From positions 372,001-436,000 of the forward strand of contig NZ_JAHKKG010000001.1 in the NCBI RefSeq assembly GCF_018829635.1: a stretch of 64,000 nucleotides of DNA, read 5' to 3'. Below the pieces are notes generated by a model. It saw only the letters and a list, made by a program, of their open reading frames with translations, ran no database searches and was not told the DNA's origin. Each line of letters starts with the position of its first letter. The stretch's first letter is position 1. The position numbers and the translations under genes were made by a program. Positions 1-11,012 of the stretch are shown piece after piece. The DNA comes from Paractinoplanes bogorensis. GTDB taxonomy: Bacteria > Actinomycetota > Actinomycetes > Mycobacteriales > Micromonosporaceae.

Positions 1-35
1 CCCCGTTCGGTTGTTGCTCGGAAACATGATCTGGT

Positions 36-41
36 TACGGT
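36..41 (+). promoter_or_regulatory. Putative -10 hexamer of a leaderless promoter for the first amidotransferase gene
   Basis: TACGGT matches the actinobacterial TANNNT -10 pattern and ends 6 nt before the ATG at 48. No Shine-Dalgarno sequence precedes that ATG, so a leaderless transcript is inferred. Confidence 0.5.
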
Positions 42-47
42 GGGGCG

Positions 48-734
48 ATGCGCCCGATCATCGGCATCACGACCTATGTGGAACCCGCCACCTGGGGCGT
101 TTGGCGTGATCTGCCCACCACGCTGGTGCCGCACGACTACACCGAAGCGGTCACCCAGGCGGGTGGCCGGCCGGTGCTCATCCCCCCGCACGAAGACACC
201 GACGTCCTCGGGATGCTCGACGGTCTGGTGCTGGCCGGCGGCCCCGATCTGAGCCCCGGGTTCTACGGCGCCGAGCCCGAGCCGCTCACCGTGACCCGCC
301 CCGATCGGGACCGCGCCGAAATACTGCTCGTCCGGCGGGCGTTGGAACTGGATGTACCCCTTCTCGGTGTGTGCCGTGGCATGCAGCTGCTGGTGGTGGC
401 CAACGGAGGCACCCTGCACCAGCATCTGCCCGACGTCCTGGGCCACGAGCGCCACCGACCGGCCCCCGGTGTCTACGGCGAGCACGACGCCTCGCTCGTC
501 CCGGGCAGCCGGATAGCCGGACTGATGGGCGACGAGCTCGGCATCCGGTGTTTCCACCACCAGGGCGTGGCCGATGCCGGGAAACTCACCGTGACCGGCC
601 ACGCGGCGGACGGACTGCCCGAGGCGGTCGAGGATCCGGGCCACCGGTTCGTCCTCGGCGTCCAGTGGCACCCCGAAGTGACCCGTGACGAGCGGCTGTT
701 CGGCGCCCTGGTTGCGGCCGCACGCCAAAAATAA
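48..734 (+). CDS. Class-I glutamine amidotransferase-like (peptidase C26) hydrolase, copy 1
   Basis: This 228-residue cytosolic protein belongs to the gamma-glutamyl-gamma-aminobutyrate hydrolase (PuuD-like, peptidase C26) group. It has the nucleophile elbow GVCRGMQ near residue 108 (Cys) and the His-Glu pair in QWHPE near residue 210, plus the family motifs LVLAGGPDLSP and FHHQGV. The family hydrolyses gamma-glutamyl amide bonds, usually in polyamine or gamma-glutamyl catabolism. The true substrate cannot be read from sequence. A close paralogue starts 24 bp downstream, so the two are probably cotranscribed. A -10-like hexamer sits 6 nt before the ATG. Confidence 0.85.
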   Translation: MRPIIGITTYVEPATWGVWRDLPTTLVPHDYTEAVTQAGGRPVLIPPHEDTDVLGMLDGLVLAGGPDLSPGFYGAEPEPLTVTRPDRDRAEILLVRRALELDVPLLGVCRGMQLLVVANGGTLHQHLPDVLGHERHRPAPGVYGEHDASLVPGSRIAGLMGDELGIRCFHHQGVADAGKLTVTGHAADGLPEAVEDPGHRFVLGVQWHPEVTRDERLFGALVAAARQK

Positions 735-758
735 GAGCTACGAGGAGGAAGTCGACGA

Positions 759-1508
759 ATGCGCAGGCCCCTGATCGGTATGACCGCGTACGCCCAGCAG
801 GTGCAGTACGGCAGCAACGACCTCATCGCGGGCATGCTCCCGATGACGTATGTGCGAGCCGTGCACGCCGTCGGCGGACGAGCCGTACTGATCACCCCGG
901 ACGATCCGGGAACCGACGTCATCGAGTCGCTCGACGGCATCGTGTTCAGCGGCGGCGGTGACGTCGATCCGGCGTACTGGGGGGCCGAGCGGCATCCGGC
1001 GACCGAGGTCGACAAGGAGCGCGACGAGTCCGAGATCATGCTGATGCGGGCGGCGCTGGCGGCCGACCTGCCGACCCTCGGGGTGTGCCGGGGCATGCAG
1101 GTGATGGCGGTCGTCGGCGGGGGCTCGCTGCACCAGCACCTGCCCGACCTGATCGGCCACGAGCGGCACCGCGCCGCGGCGGGCACCGACCCGCTGGCCG
1201 CGGACGCCTCCGCGTACGGCCGGCACGACGTGATCACCGAGCCCGGCTCGATCGCGCACACCCTGCTCGGGGCGCACGCGACCGTCAACTCGTTCCACCA
1301 CCAGGGGGTCGACGACCCGGGATCGTTCACGGCGACCGGCTGGTGCCCCGACGACCGGGTCATCGAGATCATCGAAGACCCTGATTACGCGTACGCCCTG
1401 GGCGTCCAGTGGCATCCGGAGCGGACCGCCGATCTGCGGGTCTTCGCGGCTCTCGTCGAGGCCGCGGCCAAGCGTTCCGGACTGAAGCCGGAGGCGTTCG
1501 CGGCGTAA
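759..1508 (+). CDS. Class-I glutamine amidotransferase-like (peptidase C26) hydrolase, copy 2
   Basis: This 249-residue paralogue of the preceding gene has the same architecture: VFSGGGDVDP, the nucleophile motif GVCRGMQ, NSFHHQGVDD and the catalytic QWHPE near the C-terminus. A strong GAGGAGG ribosome site lies 10-16 nt before the ATG, unlike the leaderless first copy, which fits translation as the second cistron of one mRNA. Compared with copy 1 it carries an insertion of about 20 residues between the nucleophile region and the FHHQG motif. The family is gamma-glutamyl-amide hydrolases. The pathway is unknown, because no glutamate-polyamine ligase lies next to it in this window. Confidence 0.85.
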   Translation: MRRPLIGMTAYAQQVQYGSNDLIAGMLPMTYVRAVHAVGGRAVLITPDDPGTDVIESLDGIVFSGGGDVDPAYWGAERHPATEVDKERDESEIMLMRAALAADLPTLGVCRGMQVMAVVGGGSLHQHLPDLIGHERHRAAAGTDPLAADASAYGRHDVITEPGSIAHTLLGAHATVNSFHHQGVDDPGSFTATGWCPDDRVIEIIEDPDYAYALGVQWHPERTADLRVFAALVEAAAKRSGLKPEAFAA

Positions 1509-1563
1509 GCGCGGTGTTACCGTGCTCACTCGTAGCAAGGTAACGAGCCACGTGGGAGGGCCG

Positions 1564-5098
<3,535 letters not shown>

Positions 5099-5109
<11 letters not shown>

Positions 5110-5410
5110 GCCACGGCTGCGTCGACAGCCCCGAGATCTCGAGCACCCGGCGCACCTGCGACGACGGCAGCACGGTGAGGCCGTCGCCGTAGTGGTCGGA
5201 CAACCGCAGGAGCGCGTGGATCGCGGCCGAGTCGAAGAAGGTCACCTGGCGCAGGTCGACGGTGGCGGCCGTGGCGCCGGCCGGAGTGGCGGTGCGGAAC
5301 ATCGACTCGGCGGTGGACATGTCGACCTCGCCGCTGACCGTCACCACGACCCGTCCCGACTCCACGACGGCGGTGGCCGCGAAGTCTGGGTCCGACCGCT
5401 CTTGATCCAC
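5099..5410 (-). CDS. STAS-domain anti-sigma factor antagonist
   Basis: This 103-residue protein is essentially one STAS domain. It has VSGEVDMSTAE near residue 33 and the phospho-acceptor region TFFDSAAIHALL, where the Ser after Asp corresponds to the serine phosphorylated by RsbW-type kinases. Such proteins release sigma factors by binding anti-sigma kinases when unphosphorylated. The GTG start at 5410 gives a standard domain length; upstream in-frame codons extend into non-conserved sequence, so the start is moderately sure. Its last 11 bp overlap the end of the convergent kinase/phosphatase gene, which carries both a PP2C phosphatase and an RsbW-like kinase domain. A functional pairing is inferred from position only. 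Confidence 0.8.
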
Positions 5411-5518
5411 GTTGACACGATTACACAGGGGCCGGTGAGCGGCAAGAACCGCCCGATCGGACTCAACCGGGCCGTTTTCGCGCGCCCGGCAGCGCGTCGG
5501 GCGCCGGGTACCCGGCGA

Positions 5519-5524
5519 TAGGCT
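5519..5524 (+). promoter_or_regulatory. Putative -10 hexamer of leaderless map promoter
   Basis: TAGGCT fits TANNNT and ends 6 nt before the ATG at 5531. No ribosome-binding site is visible between them. Confidence 0.55.
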
Positions 5525-5530
5525 GGGGCT

Positions 5531-6388
5531 ATGACAGTTCGCGCCCCACTGGCGCCGGGAAGGCAGTCGCCCTGGCGGGCGGTCCCGGCGCAGATCGTCC
5601 GTCCCGAATATGTCGGCAAGAAGCGCCCGAAAGAGTGGCGCGGCTCGCACGTGCAGACCCCCGAGACGGTCGACCGGATGCGGATCGCCTCGCGGCTGGC
5701 GGCGCAGGCCACCCAGCTCGCCGGCGAGCACTGCAAGCCGGGCGTGACCACCGACGAGATCGACCGGGTGGTGCACGAGTTCCTGTGCGACCACGGGGCG
5801 TACCCGTCGACGCTGGGCTACAAAGGCTTCCCCAAGTCCTGCTGCACGTCGGTCAACGAGGTGATCTGCCACGGCATCCCCGACTCGACCGTGCTCGAGG
5901 ACGGCGACATCATCAACGTCGACGTCACCGCCTATCTGAACGGGGTGCACGGCGACACCGACGCGACGTTCTGCGTGGGCGAGCCGAGCGAGGAGGCGCG
6001 CCTGCTCGTCGAGCGCACCCACGAGGCGATGATGCGCGGCATCAAGGCGGTGGCGCCGGGCCGGCCGATCAACGTCATCGGGCGGGTCATCGAGTCGTAC
6101 GCGAAGCGGTTCGGCTACGGCGTGGTCCGCGCCTTCACCGGTCACGGCATCGGCGAGACGTTCCACTCCGGGCTCTACATCCCGCACTACGACGACCCGC
6201 GCTACGACACGGTGATCGAGACCGGCATGACCTTCACCATCGAGCCGATGATCACGCTGGGCACCGCCGAGTTCGACATGTGGAAGGACGGCTGGACCGC
6301 CGTCACCAAGGACCGCAGGTGGACGGCCCAGTTCGAGCACACGCTGGTGGTCACCGACGACGGCGCGGAAATCCTCACCCTGCCGTGA
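5531..6388 (+). CDS. map: Type I methionine aminopeptidase
   Basis: This 285-residue cytosolic metalloprotease removes the initiator methionine from nascent proteins. The pita-bread fold ligands are all visible: Asp in INVDVT, Asp in GDTDAT, His in [10 protein letters not shown], Glu in TIEPM and Glu in QFEHT. The N-terminus of about 40 residues contains a Pxx[11 protein letters not shown] segment typical of actinobacterial long-form MetAPs; it lacks the Cys-rich zinc finger of eukaryotic enzymes. A TAGGCT hexamer 6 nt upstream suggests a leaderless mRNA. The stop codon overlaps the GTG of the next gene (GTGA), so the transporter downstream is translationally coupled. Confidence 0.95.
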   Translation: MTVRAPLAPGRQSPWRAVPAQIVRPEYVGKKRPKEWRGSHVQTPETVDRMRIASRLAAQATQLAGEHCKPGVTTDEIDRVVHEFLCDHGAYPSTLGYKGFPKSCCTSVNEVICHGIPDSTVLEDGDIINVDVTAYLNGVHGDTDATFCVGEPSEEARLLVERTHEAMMRGIKAVAPGRPINVIGRVIESYAKRFGYGVVRAFTGHGIGETFHSGLYIPHYDDPRYDTVIETGMTFTIEPMITLGTAEFDMWKDGWTAVTKDRRWTAQFEHTLVVTDDGAEILTLP

Positions 6389-7083
6389 CCGCGGTCGCCG
6401 AGCACCACCACGCCGACGTCTCCGGTGGCTGGCTGCGGGCCGCCACCTTCGGCGCCATGGACGGGCTGGTCACCAACATCGCGCTGATCGCGGGCGTGGG
6501 CGGCGGTGGCGTCGACCGCGGCACCCTCGTGCTCACCGGGGTGGCCGGCCTGGTCGCCGGGGCCATCTCGATGGGCATCGGCGAGTACACCAGCGTGCGG
6601 ACCCAGAACGAACAGGTCGCGGCCGAGCTCACCAAGGAACTGCGCGAGCTGCGGCTCAACCCCGAGGGCGAGGCCGACGAACTGGTCGGGATGTGGGTCG
6701 CCCGCGGGCTGCCCGAGCCGCTGGCCCGGCAGGTCGCCGACGTCCTCAAGGAGCACCCCGATCAGGCCCTGCGGGTGCACGCGCAGGAGGAACTGGGCGT
6801 GGTGCCGGACGAACTGCCCAGCCCGTGGACGGCGGCCGGGTCGTCGTTCGTGTGCTTCGCCGTGGGCGCGCTGATCCCGCTGCTCACCTATCTGCTCGGC
6901 TTCGACAGCCTGTGGCTCGCGCTGGCCGTGGGCGGGCTCGGCCTGTTCGTGGCCGGGGCCGTGGTCGGCCGGTTCACCGCGCGCCCGTGGTGGTCGGGCG
7001 GCCTGCGTCAGCTCGTCCTGGGAGCGCTGGCCGCCGCGGCCACGTACGGGATCGGGGTCCTGATCGGCGTGGGCGTCAGCTGA
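6385..7083 (+). CDS. VIT1/CCC1-family iron/manganese transporter
   Basis: This 232-residue membrane protein has the VIT1/CCC1 signature [15 protein letters not shown] (first transmembrane helix), a second helix with [14 protein letters not shown], a charged cytosolic metal-binding segment with many Glu residues (about 75-130), and three C-terminal hydrophobic helices, five in total. The family moves Fe2+ or Mn2+ out of the cytoplasm. The GTG start at 6385 overlaps the map stop codon. The histidine cluster EHHHAD at residues 6-11 is a plausible metal-binding tail. Coupling with methionine aminopeptidase, a metal enzyme, may be incidental. Confidence 0.88.
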   Translation: MTAVAEHHHADVSGGWLRAATFGAMDGLVTNIALIAGVGGGGVDRGTLVLTGVAGLVAGAISMGIGEYTSVRTQNEQVAAELTKELRELRLNPEGEADELVGMWVARGLPEPLARQVADVLKEHPDQALRVHAQEELGVVPDELPSPWTAAGSSFVCFAVGALIPLLTYLLGFDSLWLALAVGGLGLFVAGAVVGRFTARPWWSGGLRQLVLGALAAAATYGIGVLIGVGVS

Positions 7084-7809
7084 TCACTCGAAGAGGGCAG
7101 CCAGGGTGCCGTCGACCGGGCGGCCGCGCGCGGTCAGGTCCTCGGCCTGCGCGTCCAGGATCTTGCCCAGTTCCTGCACGTCGGCGCCGGCCAGCCCGGT
7201 GCGCTTGACGGCGTCGGCCTGGTTGCGGAAGTAGGTGCGCGAGAGCAGCCCGGCGACCAGGGCGGCGTGCACGCGGGCCTCGGCCATCAGCACGAGCGCG
7301 GCGTCGGTGTCGTAGTACTCGGCCAGCCGTACGGCCCGGGCGTGGGCGGCCGCGGCGATCTCCCAGTCGTGCCGGGCCAGCCCGCTGAACTCGGGCGGCC
7401 GGGCCTCGGCGAGCCGGCTCAGGTGGGCGTCGCGATGCTCGGCGAGCAGCCCGCGCGGATCGTGCAGCGGCCGGGCGGTGACGAAGCGCTCGGCCTCCAG
7501 CGGCCAGCGCGGGGTCAGCTCGCGGGCCTGGCGCAGACCCTCCTCGGCCGTGGTCACCCGCAGGTCGACCAGGATGCCGTCGACCTTGCGCAGCGCCGGG
7601 CGGGGTCCGGCGCCGGCCCGGTAGGTCAGGACGATCAGGTTGACGTCGCTGCCGTCGTGGTCGTCGCCGTGGGCCAGCGAGCCGTGCACGCCGATCGCGC
7701 GTACCTCGGCCGGCCAGCGGGCCCCGATCACGTCGCTCAGCCGCTTCGCGAGGTGTCCCCGCGGCGAGTAGAAGTCGATCTCGTCCTGCACTCCGTCATT
7801 CTCGGGCAT
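7084..7809 (-). CDS. Nucleotidyltransferase-domain protein
   Basis: This 241-residue protein has the minimal nucleotidyltransferase motif GVHGSLAHG followed by SDVNLIVL, the GSxAxG-D-x-D pattern with the second acidic position read as Asp-Val-Asn, and a further Asp in GILVDLRV. The C-terminal half is helical, like kanamycin-type nucleotidyltransferases and HEPN/KNTase partners. Its substrate is unknown, and antibiotic modification should not be assumed. The second aspartate of the canonical DxD is Asn here, which may weaken catalysis. The ATG at 7809 was chosen because the upstream extension is non-conserved. It converges on the VIT1-family gene with no gap between stop codons. Confidence 0.7.
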   Translation of the reverse strand: MPENDGVQDEIDFYSPRGHLAKRLSDVIGARWPAEVRAIGVHGSLAHGDDHDGSDVNLIVLTYRAGAGPRPALRKVDGILVDLRVTTAEEGLRQARELTPRWPLEAERFVTARPLHDPRGLLAEHRDAHLSRLAEARPPEFSGLARHDWEIAAAAHARAVRLAEYYDTDAALVLMAEARVHAALVAGLLSRTYFRNQADAVKRTGLAGADVQELGKILDAQAEDLTARGRPVDGTLAALFE

Positions 7810-7856
7810 CCATGCGTACGCGGTAGGTCTACAGCGCGTAGCTGGAGAAGGGACAT

Positions 7857-8288
7857 TTACGGTGTGGTCGGGCGACCCGGGAAGGGCAGGGTCACCGGGC
7901 TCACCGCGGCCAGGCGGCGCCAGCGGGTCGCCCGTACGGCCGCCTCGGTCATCGCGGCCAGCGCCGTGATCCGGTCGTTCCCGGTGGTCACCGGCAGCAC
8001 CGGACGCCACGCCTGGGCCACGCCGTCCTCGACGTGGATGGCCAGCTTGAGCGCACTGGCCCGGTCGGTCACCTCGAACGGCAGCTGATAGCCCGCGGGC
8101 GACGGCGCCGCACTGGCCCGGAGCTGGGACAGACGCGAGACGAGGTAGTCGCGGCGATTGCGGTGCGCCTGCTCGACCGTACGCGCCTCGGTCACGTCCC
8201 CGCGACCCTCCAGGTGCACCCCGATCAGCCCGTACGCATAGATGGCGGCCTCCTCCGCGGCCAGCGCGGCGCCAAGCTGGGGGTTCAT
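7857..8288 (-). CDS. Ferritin-like (DUF4439) protein
   Basis: This 143-residue all-helical protein has a ferritin-like pattern: ALAAEEAAIYAYGLIGVHL near the N-terminus, ARTVEQAHRNRRD, and later KLAIHVEDGVAQAWRPVL. It matches the actinobacterial DUF4439 family, whose function is not established. ATG 8288 overlaps the stop codon of the upstream lipoprotein gene (ATGA), so the pair forms one translationally coupled minus-strand unit divergent from rimP. The pairing of this protein with a lipoprotein next to rimP is a familiar actinobacterial arrangement. Confidence 0.75.
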   Translation of the reverse strand: MNPQLGAALAAEEAAIYAYGLIGVHLEGRGDVTEARTVEQAHRNRRDYLVSRLSQLRASAAPSPAGYQLPFEVTDRASALKLAIHVEDGVAQAWRPVLPVTTGNDRITALAAMTEAAVRATRWRRLAAVSPVTLPFPGRPTTP

Positions 8289-8758
8289 CGCAGCGCCTCG
8301 GCGTGGGTGGCCCGGCATGCCGCGATCGAGCCGATCAGGGCCGCCCGCTCCGGAACGGCGGCCCGGCACAGCGCGACCGCCGACTTCTGCGCCGCCTGCT
8401 CGGCCTCGCGCAGGGAGGCCACGGTCTCGGCCGGCGCACCGACCGAGGCGCTGGGCGCGACCGACGGCGGTGTCTTGCCGATCACCAAAGTCAGTTCGGC
8501 CACGTGGGCGCGGTGGTCGTCGCCCAGAGGAGTGAGCCGGGAGGCCAGTCCGGGCTGGGCCGCGATCGCCCGATCGTAGGACGCGGCCAGCGCCATCGCC
8601 TCGTCGAGCAACGGCTGCAGCGGATCGGCCGGCTCGGGCGGCGCCGGCTCGTCGTCGAAGAGCCCGCAGCCGGCCAGGGCCGAGCCGGCGAGAGCGGAGG
8701 CGGCCGCCGTCCCCAGGAGTCGTCTGCGCACCGCGCCAGTCAACACTATGGAGTACAC
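8285..8758 (-). CDS. Small Ala-rich lipoprotein
   Basis: This 157-residue predicted lipoprotein has an arginine-rich start (VRRRLLG), a hydrophobic stretch and the lipobox LAGC, with the acylated Cys near residue 31. RRRLLG resembles a Tat signal but lacks the full SRRxFLK consensus. The mature part is helical and acidic, with a Pro-rich linker after the Cys and a DDHRAHVAELT segment reminiscent of ferritin-like helices. The start may be this GTG or a later GTG four codons in. It is coupled to the DUF4439 gene. Role unknown; probably on the outer face of the membrane. Confidence 0.7.
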   Translation of the reverse strand: MYSIVLTGAVRRRLLGTAAASALAGSALAGCGLFDDEPAPPEPADPLQPLLDEAMALAASYDRAIAAQPGLASRLTPLGDDHRAHVAELTLVIGKTPPSVAPSASVGAPAETVASLREAEQAAQKSAVALCRAAVPERAALIGSIAACRATHAEALR

Positions 8759-8901
8759 ACCGTGACCTGCGGATGGCGCGGAATCGGAGCGGCGGCGGAC
8801 CGGCCCGAGTCCGAGCGCGTTACGCTCTGTCTCAGCCGCGGGGCTTTCCGGCCCGGCGGCATACAGTCGTTTGTCCGCGAGTTCAAGAAAGGTCGAGCCC
8901 G

Positions 8902-9525
8902 ATGACGCAGCGTGGTCGCGCCGGCGCCCGGCCTGGACAGCGTCCGGGTGGCCGTCGCCGCACCGAGGACGAGGAGTCCCGGGTCCCGGCCGCTCCCCGC
9001 ATCGACCTGACCGCCGCCCGGGCCCGCGTCCGCGCGGTGATCGAGCCGGTCGTGTCCGAGGCGGGTTACGACCTCGAAGACGTGTCGGTCTCCCGGGCCG
9101 GCCGCCGCCACGTGGTGCGCGTGCTGGTCGACACCGACGGCGGCATCAGCCTCGACGACGTGGCGATCGTCTCGCGGGCCATCTCGACCGCCCTCGACGC
9201 GTCCGAAGAGGGCGGGGCCGAGGTGCTGGCCGGGGAGTACCAGCTCGAGGTGGGCTCGCCCGGGGTCGACCGGCCACTGACCGAGCCCCGGCACTGGCGG
9301 CGCAACAAGGGCCGGCTGGTCGCGGTCAACGGACTGACCGGCCGCATCACCGGCGCCGACGACGAGGGCATCGTGCTCGACGTCGACGGCACGCCCCGCG
9401 AGCTGACCTTCGGTGAGCTCGGGCCGGGCAAGGTGCAGATCGAGTTCAAGCGACTGGACGAGGCCGACTTCGGCGACGAAGACGACGACGAAGATGACGA
9501 GGACGAAGGGGAGGGCGAGGAATGA
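8902..9525 (+). CDS. rimP: Ribosome maturation factor RimP
   Basis: This 207-residue RimP assists 30S subunit assembly. The conserved core starts near residue 34 ([22 protein letters not shown]), followed by the hallmark [15 protein letters not shown] and the C-terminal SH3-like domain with [13 protein letters not shown]. An unusual acidic tail of Asp/Glu occupies roughly the last 20 residues, and a Gly/Arg-rich N-terminal extension precedes the core. The ATG at 8902 has GAAAGG about 10 nt upstream, so this gene is leadered. TACAGT at 8862-8867 is a possible -10. Its stop overlaps the nusA start (ATGA). Confidence 0.95.
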   Translation: MTQRGRAGARPGQRPGGRRRTEDEESRVPAAPRIDLTAARARVRAVIEPVVSEAGYDLEDVSVSRAGRRHVVRVLVDTDGGISLDDVAIVSRAISTALDASEEGGAEVLAGEYQLEVGSPGVDRPLTEPRHWRRNKGRLVAVNGLTGRITGADDEGIVLDVDGTPRELTFGELGPGKVQIEFKRLDEADFGDEDDDEDDEDEGEGEE

Positions 9526-10544
9526 ACATCGACCTCGCGGCGCTGCGCGCCCTGGAGCGCGAGCGGGAGATCCCGTTCGACACGATTCTGGCCGCCATCG
9601 AGACGGCCCTGCTGACCGCCTACCGGCACACGGAGGGCGCGCAGAGTCACGCCCGGGTCGAGATCGACCGCAAGACCGGTGTCGCCTCGGTGCTGGCGCA
9701 GGAGCTCGACGACGACGGCACGGTGGTGCGTGAGGTCGACGACACCCCGCACGACTTCGGCCGCATCGCCGCCATGACGGCCAAGCAGGTCATCCTCCAG
9801 CGGCTGCGCGAGGCCACCGACGAGCAGCACTTCGGTGAGTACGCGGGCCGCGACGGCGACCTGGTCACCGGCATCGTGCAGGCCGACGCGGCCCGGGCCG
9901 AGAAGGGCATCGTGATCGTCGACCTCGGCAAGATCGAGGCGGTGCTCCCGCAGTCCGAGCAGGTGCCCGGCGAGTCGTACGAGCACGGGTCGCGCCTCCG
10001 GGCCATCGTGGTGCACGTGGCCAAGGGCTTCCGCGGCCCGCAGGTCACCCTCTCGCGGTCGCACCCGGCCCTGGTCAAGAAGCTGTTCGCGCTCGAGGTG
10101 CCGGAGATCGCCGACGGCGTCGTCGAGATCGCGGCGATCGCGCGTGAGTCAGGTCACCGCACCAAGATCGCGGTGCATTCGACCGTGCCGGGCGTCAACG
10201 CCAAGGGTGCGTGCATCGGCCCGATGGGTCAGCGGGTCCGGGCCGTGATGAGCGAGCTGCACGGCGAGAAGATCGACATCATCGACTGGTCGGAGGATCC
10301 GGCCCAGTTCGTCGGCAACGCCCTCTCGCCGGCAAAAGCCCTGCGTGTCGACGTGGTCGACGCGGCCACCCGGACGGCCCGGGTCACTGTGCCCGATTTC
10401 CAGTTGTCCCTGGCGATCGGCCGGGAGGGGCAGAACGCGCGGCTCGCGGCCCGTCTCACCGGGTGGCGGATCGACATCCGGCCGGACAACGAACCCGCAC
10501 CTCAGGCGCCCTCGGAACGTGATGCGGCCGAGGCCGGTAGCTGA
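9522..10544 (+). CDS. nusA: Transcription termination/antitermination factor NusA
   Basis: This 340-residue NusA has the N-terminal RNA-polymerase-binding domain ([19 protein letters not shown]), an S1 domain ([19 protein letters not shown] onward, about residues 115-180) and two KH domains. KH1 carries [20 protein letters not shown] and KH2 carries [19 protein letters not shown]. It lacks the C-terminal acidic repeats of E. coli NusA, as is normal in actinobacteria. It binds RNA polymerase and nascent RNA to modulate pausing and termination. It overlaps rimP by 4 bp and is followed 40 bp on by ylxR. Confidence 0.97.
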   Translation: MNIDLAALRALEREREIPFDTILAAIETALLTAYRHTEGAQSHARVEIDRKTGVASVLAQELDDDGTVVREVDDTPHDFGRIAAMTAKQVILQRLREATDEQHFGEYAGRDGDLVTGIVQADAARAEKGIVIVDLGKIEAVLPQSEQVPGESYEHGSRLRAIVVHVAKGFRGPQVTLSRSHPALVKKLFALEVPEIADGVVEIAAIARESGHRTKIAVHSTVPGVNAKGACIGPMGQRVRAVMSELHGEKIDIIDWSEDPAQFVGNALSPAKALRVDVVDAATRTARVTVPDFQLSLAIGREGQNARLAARLTGWRIDIRPDNEPAPQAPSERDAAEAGS

Positions 10545-10573
10545 CCGGATACGCACCCGGGACGTACGAGGAG

Positions 10574-10579
10574 TAGACT
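10574..10579 (+). promoter_or_regulatory. Possible internal -10 hexamer for ylxR
   Basis: TAGACT fits TANNNT and ends 5 nt before the ylxR ATG at 10585. A GAGGAG sequence overlaps it at 10569-10574, so the same stretch could instead serve as a distant ribosome site for readthrough mRNA. Confidence 0.35.
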
Positions 10580-10584
10580 TTCAC

Positions 10585-10920
10585 ATGGTCGGCCCGACGC
10601 GAACCTGTGTCGGCTGTCGCAAGCGCGCGCCGGCCATCGAGTTGATTCGGTTCGTCGCGGCCGGCTCCGGGGATGATCTCCGGCTCCAGCCCGATCCGAA
10701 CCGCAGACTGCCGGGCCGGGGAGCGCATCTGCATCCCGATCCGGCTTGCTTCGCGCTGGCGGAGCGGCGCCGCGCCTTCGGGCGGGCGCTGCGTCTCACC
10801 GGTGTTGCTGACACCGGTTTGCTGGCCGAGCACATCCGGACGGCCTCGCCGTCCGGAACGACCGATGATGTGGCCATGGTGGCTACGTCACGACCCAGCA
10901 AGGTAGGACGACCAAGATGA
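10585..10920 (+). CDS. ylxR: YlxR-family RNA-binding protein
   Basis: This 111-residue protein has the YlxR (DUF448) signature: RTCVGCRKRAP near the N-terminus, then IRFVAAG and the GRGAHLHPDPACFALAERRRAFGRALR stretch (key motif GRGAHL, with a later Cys). YlxR proteins are small basic nucleoid- or RNA-associated proteins, encoded between nusA and infB in most Gram-positive bacteria and linked to RNase P and transcription effects in some species. The tail after about residue 85 is non-conserved. Location between nusA and infB supports the call. Confidence 0.92.
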   Translation: MVGPTRTCVGCRKRAPAIELIRFVAAGSGDDLRLQPDPNRRLPGRGAHLHPDPACFALAERRRAFGRALRLTGVADTGLLAEHIRTASPSGTTDDVAMVATSRPSKVGRPR

Positions 10921-10966
10921 GCACACGATGAAGTCCCTGAAATGAACAGGCTTCTAGTGCACGAGT

Positions 10967-10997
10967 GAGGTCGTTGCGGGTGCGCTCGCACGACCTC
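10967..10997 (+). promoter_or_regulatory. Hairpin just upstream of the infB ribosome site
   Basis: GAGGTCGTTGCG (10967-10978) pairs with CGCACGACCTC (10987-10997) through one bulged T, around an 8-nt loop. The structure ends 5 nt before the GAGGAG ribosome site of infB (11003-11008). It could modulate infB translation or partly terminate nusA-ylxR transcripts; no T-run follows. Confidence 0.45.
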
Positions 10998-11012
10998 GAA
11001 GTGAGGAGTGCA

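Noticed and set aside
7084..7809. The nucleotidyltransferase as an aminoglycoside-resistance enzyme
   Set aside because: Only the minimal nucleotidyltransferase motif is shared, one acidic residue is changed, and there is no resistance context.
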